This document shows positions 57,940-64,000 of a stretch of 64,000 nt of DNA, one piece after another. The position numbers and the translations under genes are program-made. The DNA lies in the NCBI GenBank assembly GCA_028291985.1, contig JAQGNE010000017.1, positions 124,001-188,000 on the forward strand. The letters are read 5' to 3'. The stretch's first letter is position 1, and each line of letters begins with the position of its first letter. The notes beneath the pieces are model-generated. The model searched no databases. It was given only the letters and a program-made list of their open reading frames with translations, and was not told the origin of the DNA. The DNA comes from Polaromonas sp. (GTDB taxonomy: Bacteria > Pseudomonadota > Gammaproteobacteria > Burkholderiales > Burkholderiaceae_C).

Positions 57940-58917
57940 ATGTTGACAAGCCTGGGCAGTTTCGCATGGGTGTTTGGCGGCGCGATTGCGGTGGCGCTGG
58001 CCGTTGACCATGTGTTTGGCGAGCCCTCCGGCAGATGGCATCCGGTGGTGTGGATAGGAAATGCCCTGAGTTGGGCCACGCCCTGGGTACTGCAGGCAAG
58101 CGCCGGCACCACAGCGGCTTCAAAATTGAAGTGTTTAAGCCGTGGAGCCCTTGTAAATATTGCCTTCTCCGCTATTGTTTTGCTAGTAACGATCACCTTG
58201 CAGTCGGTCCTGCTGCAGCTGCCCGGCGTGCTGGCGGCCTTGCTGATGGGACTTGCGTTGAAGCCCTTGCTGGCCTGGGCCATGCTGCGCAGCGAAGTGC
58301 AGGCGGTAGAGTGCGCGCTGGCTGAATCGCTGCAGGCAGGGCGTGAGCGTTTGAGCTGGCTGGTCAGCCGTGACACCTCTCTGCTGAGTGAAAGCGAGGT
58401 ACGCCAGAGCGCCATCGAGTCGCTGGCTGAAAACCTCAATGACTCCGTGGTGGCGCCGCTTTTCTGGTTTTTTATCTTCGGCTTGCCCGGCGCGGCGGTC
58501 TACCGGTTTGCCAACACCGCTGACGCGATGTGGGGCTACAAGGGGGTGCGCAACGGCCAGAACTGGGAATGGGCGGGCAAGTGGGCGGCGCATATGGACG
58601 ACATCCTGTCTTATCTTCCGGCGCGCCTTACAGCGCTGCTGATGGCGCTGATCGGCGGTGGCATCAGCATCAGCGCACTGCTGCGCGAAGCGGCCAAAAC
58701 CCCGTCGCCCAACAGTGGCTGGCCAATGGCTGCCATGGCGCTGCTTGTCAACATACAGCTGTGCAAACCCGGCGTGTACACGCTCAATTCCGGCGGCCGC
58801 TCACCACAGCCAAACGATACTGTGCTTGCCCAAAAATATGCATCAAAAGTGATCGCAGCCCTTTTGATGATCGGGCTTGCAGCTACGCTTTCAATAGCAT
58901 TATGGCAAACCGCATGA
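57940..58917 (+). CDS. cobD: Adenosylcobinamide-phosphate synthase CobD (CbiB)
   Basis: Inner-membrane enzyme that attaches the aminopropanol arm to adenosylcobyric acid. The 325-residue product has about five spans and the family motifs DHVFGEPSGRWHPVVWIGN, SAIESLAENLNDSVVAPLFW and ADAMWGYKG. Two stretches are repeat-derived: residues about 61-82 (from 58120) and the C-terminal 24 residues (from 58831). It overlaps cobC by four bases. Confidence 0.92.
   Translation: MLTSLGSFAWVFGGAIAVALAVDHVFGEPSGRWHPVVWIGNALSWATPWVLQASAGTTAASKLKCLSRGALVNIAFSAIVLLVTITLQSVLLQLPGVLAALLMGLALKPLLAWAMLRSEVQAVECALAESLQAGRERLSWLVSRDTSLLSESEVRQSAIESLAENLNDSVVAPLFWFFIFGLPGAAVYRFANTADAMWGYKGVRNGQNWEWAGKWAAHMDDILSYLPARLTALLMALIGGGISISALLREAAKTPSPNSGWPMAAMALLVNIQLCKPGVYTLNSGGRSPQPNDTVLAQKYASKVIAALLMIGLAATLSIALWQTA
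58120..58185. repeat. Dispersed repeat, copy 8 (inside cobD)
   Basis: Its reverse complement has CAAAACAATAGCGGAGAAGG then AAGGGCTCCACGGCTTAAAC, the block order of the family. It is in frame and encodes part of a loop and the start of a hydrophobic segment in CobD. Confidence 0.6.
58831..58902. repeat. Dispersed repeat, copy 9 (at the 3' end of cobD)
   Basis: Its reverse complement has TGCTATTGAAAGCGTAGCTG, then AAGGGCTGCGATCACTTTTG. It encodes the hydrophobic C-terminal end of CobD and reaches to the cobC start region. Confidence 0.65.
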
Positions 58918-59960
58918 TGGCAACCCTTGCGATAAACGGACCGCTTCAGCACGCACGCCAGCATGGCGGGCCCGACGCGCTGGGTGTTCCGCTCCACGAT
59001 TTCTCGAGCAACAGCAACGCCTGCGGGCCGTGTCCGCCGGCGCTCGCGGCGGTTTGCGCGGCCGACCCAAGGCGCTATCCGGACGCCAGCTACAGCGCTT
59101 TGAGGCAGCTGCTGGCGCGCTTTCACGGTGTCGATGCGGCGCGCATCGTTCTGGCGGGCAGTGCCAGCGAATTTATTTTCCGGATCACGTCGCTGTGCGC
59201 ACGGCAGGGCGGCGTCGCCGTCAGCCTGCCGGCGCACTGTTATGGGGACTATGCGCAGGCGTCCAGGGCGTTCGGATTACAGATAACGGCTAACCTGGCG
59301 GACGCGCAATTGCACTGGGCGTGCGAACCTTCCAGCCCGCTGGGTACGGCAGACTTGCGCGTGCTGGCTCTGGCGGATGTCGCCAGCGCTGCGCAGCCCG
59401 GTCTTGTGGTGCTGGACAGAGCCTATGAGCCGCTGCGTCTGAGCGGCGCGCCAGCCTTGACGCAGCCGCAGCTTGGATCAATATGGCAACTTTTCAGCCC
59501 CAACAAGACGCTGGGCCTGACCGGTGTGCGGGCGGCGTACGCCATCGCGCCGGAAGGCGCCGGTGTGCAGGTTGATGCGATGGAGCAGCTGTGCCCGTCA
59601 TGGCCGCTGGGCACACATGGTGCGGCCATGCTGCAGGCCTGGACGCTGGATGAGACCCAGGCGTGGATTGCTGACAGTCTGCTCCGGCTGCGCGCATGGA
59701 AGCTGAGGCAACTTGGCCTGTTCGAGGCCATGAGATGGCACTGCCTGCCCAGCGATGCCAATTTTTATGTGGCAAGACCAGTGTTGCCAGTCGGGCTGGC
59801 GTGGGCCGACGCCTGGGCCCGATTGCGCACCGGCGGCATCAAGCTGCGTGACACCGCATCCTTCGGTCTGCCCGGGCACCTGCGTATCGCCGTACAACCG
59901 CCCGAAGTGCAGGACGCCCTGTGCCAGGCCTGGACAAAACTTATCGAGGCCTGCCAATGA
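58914..59960 (+). CDS. cobC: Threonine-phosphate decarboxylase CobC
   Basis: PLP enzyme of the histidinol-phosphate aminotransferase-like group that makes (R)-1-amino-2-propanol phosphate from L-threonine phosphate (family knowledge). The 348-residue product has the core HDFSSNSNACGPCP, DRAYEPLRLSG and the PLP lysine in FSPNKTLGLTGVRAAYAI. The start ATGATG at 58914 overlaps the cobD stop; an ATG at 58902 is an alternative. It overlaps cobQ by four bases. Confidence 0.9.
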   Translation: MMATLAINGPLQHARQHGGPDALGVPLHDFSSNSNACGPCPPALAAVCAADPRRYPDASYSALRQLLARFHGVDAARIVLAGSASEFIFRITSLCARQGGVAVSLPAHCYGDYAQASRAFGLQITANLADAQLHWACEPSSPLGTADLRVLALADVASAAQPGLVVLDRAYEPLRLSGAPALTQPQLGSIWQLFSPNKTLGLTGVRAAYAIAPEGAGVQVDAMEQLCPSWPLGTHGAAMLQAWTLDETQAWIADSLLRLRAWKLRQLGLFEAMRWHCLPSDANFYVARPVLPVGLAWADAWARLRTGGIKLRDTASFGLPGHLRIAVQPPEVQDALCQAWTKLIEACQ

Positions 59961-61420
59961 CTGCCAAATGCGTGATGGTTCTGGGCACCACCAGCGGTGC
60001 CGGAAAAAGCTGGCTGACCACGGCGCTGTGCCGCTACTACGCTCGCCAGGGCCTGAGGGTCGCCCCGTTCAAGGCCCAGAACATGAGCAACAACGCACGG
60101 GTGGTGGCGGGTGGCGAGATCGGAAGTGCCCAGTATTTCCAGGCGCTGGCGGCCCGGGCAGTGCCTGAAGTGCGCATGAACCCGTTGCTGCTCAAGCCCG
60201 AAAAAGACACCCGCAGCCAGGTCATCCTGCTGGGGCAGGTCCACCCTGAGCTGTCACGCATGGCATGGCGTGGACGCAGTGCATCGGTCTGGCCCGTGAT
60301 TGCACAGGCGCTGGATGATCTCATGGCCGAAAACGATGTGGTGGTGATCGAGGGCGCCGGATCGCCCGCCGAGATCAACCTGAAGGACAGCGACATCGTC
60401 AACATGCGGGTAGCGCTGCACGCCAACGCGGCCTGCCTGCTGGTGACCGACATAGACCGTGGCGGTGCATTCGCGCATCTCTACGGCACCTGGGCCATGC
60501 TGGATGCGGCTGAACAAAAATGCATCAGGGGTTTTGTGCTGAACAAGTTTCGGGGCGACGCCTCCTTGCTGGCACCCGGCCCGCAGATGCTGCGGGACCT
60601 GACCGGCGTACCGACGGTTGCCACGCTGCCGATGTGGTGGCAGCACGGCTTGCCCGAGGAAGACGGTGTGTTTGACGACCGGAGCCAGTCGACCGGACTT
60701 GTCACCCTGACGGTGGCAGTGGTCGCTTATCCGCGTATCAGCAATCTTGACGAATTTCAGTCGCTCAAGAATGTGCCAGGGGTGCGGCTCAAATGGGTGC
60801 GCGGGCCGGCAGAACTGGCGGATGCGGACTGGATCATTCTGCCGGGCTCCAAGCACACCAGTGGCGACTTGGCCTGGCTGCGCGCGCAGGGGCTTGACTA
60901 CGCCATCCATGCCCATGCAGCGCGCGGTGCGGCGGTGCTGGGCATTTGTGGCGGCCTGCAGATGCTGGGTGAAGCACTGATTGACCCGCACGGCATCGAT
61001 GGCAATGCGCCTGGCCTTGGCCTGCTGGCGGTCGTGACGGTGTTCGAGGAAGGCAAGACGGTGCAGCATCGCCAGGCGCGGTTTGAAGGTACGTCCGGTC
61101 TGTGGTCAAGCTTGTCGGGCGTGGAGGCTGCGGGTTATGAAATTCATCACGGGCAGACCGACGTGCACCCGGCCATGGCTGCAGCAGGCGACAAGGCGCT
61201 GCCGGTCATGCAGTCCGGCCTGGCCTGGCAAAACAGTACGGGCAATGTACTGGGCGTGTACCTGCATGGTCTGTTCGAGGACGCGCGGATACTCCAGGCG
61301 CTGTTTGGCGCTGCAGCGCCCACGCTGGAGCAGGTATTTGACGGGCTGGCCGACTATGTCGCGCAGCATGTCGAGCCCGGCGTGCTGGCATCGCTGATTG
61401 CCGACCAGCAGGTCGGCTAA
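59957..61420 (+). CDS. cobQ: Cobyric acid synthase CobQ (CbiP)
   Basis: Glutamine-dependent amidation of side chains b, d, e and g of adenosylcobyrinic acid a,c-diamide. The 487-residue product has the ATPase domain with GTTSGAGKSWLTTALCRYYA and FKAQNMSNNARVV, and a C-terminal glutamine amidotransferase domain with the nucleophile in GICGGLQMLGEAL and the His in GYEIHHGQT. It overlaps the cobC stop. It is the last recognised gene of the cobalamin run. Confidence 0.95.
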   Translation: MTAKCVMVLGTTSGAGKSWLTTALCRYYARQGLRVAPFKAQNMSNNARVVAGGEIGSAQYFQALAARAVPEVRMNPLLLKPEKDTRSQVILLGQVHPELSRMAWRGRSASVWPVIAQALDDLMAENDVVVIEGAGSPAEINLKDSDIVNMRVALHANAACLLVTDIDRGGAFAHLYGTWAMLDAAEQKCIRGFVLNKFRGDASLLAPGPQMLRDLTGVPTVATLPMWWQHGLPEEDGVFDDRSQSTGLVTLTVAVVAYPRISNLDEFQSLKNVPGVRLKWVRGPAELADADWIILPGSKHTSGDLAWLRAQGLDYAIHAHAARGAAVLGICGGLQMLGEALIDPHGIDGNAPGLGLLAVVTVFEEGKTVQHRQARFEGTSGLWSSLSGVEAAGYEIHHGQTDVHPAMAAAGDKALPVMQSGLAWQNSTGNVLGVYLHGLFEDARILQALFGAAAPTLEQVFDGLADYVAQHVEPGVLASLIADQQVG

Positions 61421-62009
61421 CGCCAGGTATTCGCTAGAAACTAAAAAGGCCCAGCACTGGACAAGGGCGAATCTGCACCAGGCCATCAGCAGTGTCTGCG
61501 TCAACCGGGGCGGATCCGCAAAGCGCCGGGTAATGCCGGTGGTGATGGCGGCGCGCCTTGCATTGTTGGCCCCCCGGGTGGCATCGCCAGTAGGCGCAGC
61601 TTCAATGGCCCTGGCCAGCGTTGGTAAGGCGGAGGCAAACGGGTTCGAGCAGCGGCCTTCGTGTCGCGTCGCACGCGCGGGGCTTTGTCCTACGTTCGTC
61701 GTCGTACCGAAATCGGTATTTTTTCTCTCAATTTGTTAGGATTCCCTGGCTTGTAGCAGCGGCTGTCTGCGCTCTCATGCAAGCTGCGCGCGAGGCCTGA
61801 TCAGGTAGTGACACTATCGTCAGGCTGGCCGCCCAAGACAGCATAAAAGTTCAGGATTCGGGGGAAACATTGACTGAAGCACACGCATTGAAGCGTTCTC
61901 GTGGGCGTTTTTCGGTTCGCGACCGCACACCGTTGGCGATGCCGCAGCATCATGCGGCGTTGCGCGCCGATGTCTGCCATCAACGCGTCGCTTGTCAGGG
62001 TTCATCAGC
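61421..62009. other. 589-base gap after cobQ
   Basis: A frame of 113 codons at 61398-61739 overlaps cobQ and does not look like a real protein. A stretch at 61700-61760 is AT-rich and could carry the promoter of the next gene (TACCGAAATCGGTATTTTTT). A 49-residue TTG-started frame at 61870-62019 overlaps the next start and is unsupported. No terminator hairpin with a clear T-run was found just after cobQ. Confidence 0.4.
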
Positions 62010-62687
62010 ATGCCGATGACGCCCGAACATCTTGACGAACGCCTGGCCGAAGCGGCACGCTATGCCGTGCTGCGGCGTCTGGCGCCTGCGATACGGCATG
62101 ACATGGCCGGCGTACTTCAGCCTATCAGCATGATGGCCGCGATGCTTGAAAAACGCATTCGCAAGCCCATGCCGGACCTGGTTGCCCTGGGGACGAACAG
62201 CGCGGCCATCAGCACGATGTCGCGCGAGGCGGCGGGGTCATGCATGAGCCTCATGACCTGGCTGGCACCGAAAGAAAACAACCCGGTGCCGCTGGGCGAA
62301 GGTATCGCAGACGCTATCGGGCTGGTGCAGACCGAGCTGTCCTTTCGCGGTTTCAACCTCGTCAACGAGAGCACCGGAATCGATGCAAAACTTCCGCGCA
62401 GCGTGTTGCGCAGCGCCTTCATGGCGGCCCTGTTGGCGCTCACGGACGAGTCCGAGGGGCCGGCCACCGTGACGATCAGCGCCGCGGCAAACGATATTGA
62501 CGCCACGATAGCCATTCTGGTGCAGCCTGCCGGAGGTGAAGCGCCCATGCCCAACCCGCACAACTATCGCCGGCTCGACTGGGACGACGCACAGGCCATA
62601 GCCCGCATCGAGCATGTCTATATGGTGCAGTCGGCAGGTCGGGTTGACATGCGCTGCCCGATACCGCCGCCTGAAGAAAGTGCCTGA
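62010..62687 (+). CDS. Histidine-kinase-like protein lacking a clear ATPase domain
   Basis: A 225-residue soluble protein (ATG at 62010; ATG at 62016 is close by). Residues about 25-60 contain LRRLAPAIRHDMAGVLQPIS, an H-box-like phosphoacceptor region, followed by helices resembling the dimerisation domain of two-component kinases. The C-terminal half has no recognisable N, G1 or G2 box. It could be a phosphotransferase or a degenerate sensor. No response regulator is next to it in the window. Confidence 0.55.
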   Translation: MPMTPEHLDERLAEAARYAVLRRLAPAIRHDMAGVLQPISMMAAMLEKRIRKPMPDLVALGTNSAAISTMSREAAGSCMSLMTWLAPKENNPVPLGEGIADAIGLVQTELSFRGFNLVNESTGIDAKLPRSVLRSAFMAALLALTDESEGPATVTISAAANDIDATIAILVQPAGGEAPMPNPHNYRRLDWDDAQAIARIEHVYMVQSAGRVDMRCPIPPPEESA

Positions 62688-62830
62688 CCGGCGGCGAAAC
62701 TGCCAGGCCGCCGGCCGGTCGATTTGACAGGACCGGCAGACGCGGCGCATGTGCCGGGTCGCTGGCCCTGTTGATGCCAACAACGCAAATTACCAGTGAA
62801 TCAGGCCCCCGGCCCAATGGCCACGCCGGG

Positions 62831-62862
62831 TTCTAGCTACTAAAGGCATAGCAATGCTCGGC
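62831..62862. repeat. Possible partial dispersed repeat, copy 10
   Basis: TTCTAGCTACTAAAGGCATA with AGCAATGCTC resembles one block of the family, upstream of the 3' end of the ABC exporter gene. The match is short and doubtful. Confidence 0.3.
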
Positions 62863-62888
62863 TGAGTGCGGCAAGCCTGCGGCAGCCA

Positions 62889-64000
62889 TCATTTGCCATC
62901 AACCAGAAATCCGCCGCTCTGGTGCGTCCACAGCCGCGCATACAGACCGCCCTGTGACAGCAGGTCTGCGTGCGTGCCTTCCTCGACGATTTTTCCCTGG
63001 TCGAGCACGATGAGTCTGTCCATGGCGGCAATGGTCGACAGCCGGTGCGCAATCGCAATGACGGTCTTGCCGCGCATCAGCGTGTTCAGGCTGCTTTGAA
63101 TCGCTGCCTCCACTTCGGAGTCCAGCGCACTGGTGGCTTCATCCAGCAGCAAGATGGGCGCGTTCTTCAGCATCACGCGGGCGATGGCAATACGCTGGCG
63201 CTGGCCGCCCGACAGCTTGACCCCGCGCTCACCCACATGCGCGTCGTAGCCGGTACGGCCAGACAGGTCGGTCAGGGCGCCGATGAACCCGTCAGCCTCG
63301 GCCTGCGCTGCGGCAGCCAGCATGTCGGCATCGCTGGCATCAGGACGGCTGTAGGTGATGTTGTCGCGCACCGAGCGGTGCAACAGCGACGTATCCTGCG
63401 TCACCATGCCGATATGGCTGCGCAGGCTGTTTTGCGTGACCTCTGCGATGTCCTGGCCGTCAATCAGAATCTTGCCGCTGTCCAGGTCATGAAAGCGCAG
63501 CAACAGGTTTACCAGGGTTGACTTGCCAGCGCCCGAGCGGCCCACCAGCCCGATCTTCTCGCCGGGCCGCACTGTCAGCGACAGCTTGTCGATGACGGGC
63601 TTGCCGCCGCCATAGCTGAAGCTGACGTCCTTGAAATGCACCTCACCGCGCGGTACGGCTAGCTCTGTTGCCGCCGGGCTATCGACAATCGCACGCGGCC
63701 GGCTCAGCGTGTTGATGCCGTCCTGGACGGTTCCCACGCTTTCAAAAAGGCTGGTGGTTTCCCACATGATCCAATGCGACATGCCCTGCAGCCGCAGCGC
63801 CATGGCTGTGGCTGCGGCCACAGCCCCTGCGCCGACCTGGCCGGTGTTCCACAGCCACAGCGACACCCCCGCCATGCCCAGAATCAGGCCCATGCTCAAG
63901 GCATGGTTGACGGTTTCAAAGGCACTGACCAGCCGCATCTGGCGGTAGCCGGTCTTCATGAATTCATGCATCGCCGACCGGGCAAACGCAGCTTCGCGGT
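62889..64000 (-). CDS. ABC exporter (MsbA/LapB type), 5' end beyond the window
   Basis: Half-transporter with the last membrane spans of the permease domain (LGMAGVSLWLWNTGQVGAGA) and a full ATPase domain: Walker A GRSGAGKSTLVNLLL, signature [15 protein letters not shown], Walker B ILLLDEATSALD, and the H-loop IAHRLST. The frame stays open from an ATG at 63971 to the window edge (REAAFARSAMHEF upstream of it), so the gene is cut at its 5' end and the internal ATG is not the true start. Substrate unknown; lipid or drug export is typical. Confidence 0.88.
   Translation of the reverse strand, partial: REAAFARSAMHEFMKTGYRQMRLVSAFETVNHALSMGLILGMAGVSLWLWNTGQVGAGAVAAATAMALRLQGMSHWIMWETTSLFESVGTVQDGINTLSRPRAIVDSPAATELAVPRGEVHFKDVSFSYGGGKPVIDKLSLTVRPGEKIGLVGRSGAGKSTLVNLLLRFHDLDSGKILIDGQDIAEVTQNSLRSHIGMVTQDTSLLHRSVRDNITYSRPDASDADMLAAAAQAEADGFIGALTDLSGRTGYDAHVGERGVKLSGGQRQRIAIARVMLKNAPILLLDEATSALDSEVEAAIQSSLNTLMRGKTVIAIAHRLSTIAAMDRLIVLDQGKIVEEGTHADLLSQGGLYARLWTHQSGGFLVDGK

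Noticed and set aside
61398-61739. A 113-codon frame after cobQ
   Set aside because: It overlaps the end of cobQ, has no ribosome site and no protein-like domain features.

Overview
The window reads as chromosomal DNA of an aerobic betaproteobacterium, most likely a member of the Comamonadaceae close to Polaromonas or Rhodoferax. The reasons are the gene order of the first 20 kb, a HisZ-dependent histidine pathway, and a family of roughly 60-bp dispersed repeats that I associate with that group. The genus is an inference. No insertion sequence, prophage, CRISPR array, rRNA or tRNA gene was seen.

Bases 1-21,995 are a dense housekeeping run on the + strand: rluD, scpB, rluB, ndk, rlmN, pilW, rodZ-like, ispG, hisS, a YfgM-like gene, bamB, der, hfq, hflX, hflK, hflC, a DUF2065 gene, hisZ, purA, a phosphoribosyltransferase, a cystathionine beta-lyase-like gene and a small charged protein. 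Most neighbours overlap or nearly touch. A near-perfect hairpin separates this run from mnmH and tesA on the other strand.

Bases 22-43.5 kb are a mixed region with frequent strand changes. It holds tesA divergent from an ABC ATPase, a cyclase-domain protein, rlmB, an AraC regulator divergent from an MFS exporter, a DUF6064-like membrane protein with a Tat-exported aldo/keto reductase, a ThDP enzyme, a dipeptide/oligopeptide ABC importer (dppBCDF then dppA), a histone H1-like/SWIB protein, an Lrp/AsnC regulator, a decayed rraA pseudogene fused to a 7-bp tandem array, a TauE/SafE permease, a 6S RNA candidate downstream of zapA, and a ZapB-like gene.

Bases 43.5-61.4 kb are a cobalamin island. 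A textbook cobalamin riboswitch precedes about 17.5 kb of same-strand, mostly overlapping genes: a BtuB-like TonB receptor, cobB, a BtuF-like protein without a signal peptide, cobU, btuF, btuC, btuD, cobO, bluB, an ExbB/TolQ-like proton-channel protein, a DUF2149 protein, an exported and membrane-anchored CobN-like protein, cobD, cobC and cobQ. Together they could bring corrinoids across both membranes and finish them (amidation, adenosylation, aminopropanol arm, lower ligand). The corrin-ring genes, cobS/cobT of the chelatase and the nucleotide-loop synthase genes are not in the window.

The most interesting module is ExbB-like + DUF2149 + CobN-like (52,696-57,805). The class I chelatase homologue has a signal peptide and a C-terminal membrane anchor, so it should work in the periplasm, coupled to a proton-motive-force motor-like pair, instead of in the cytoplasm with CobS/CobT. 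The last 2.6 kb hold an uncharacterised kinase-like protein and the 3' part of an ABC exporter cut by the window edge.
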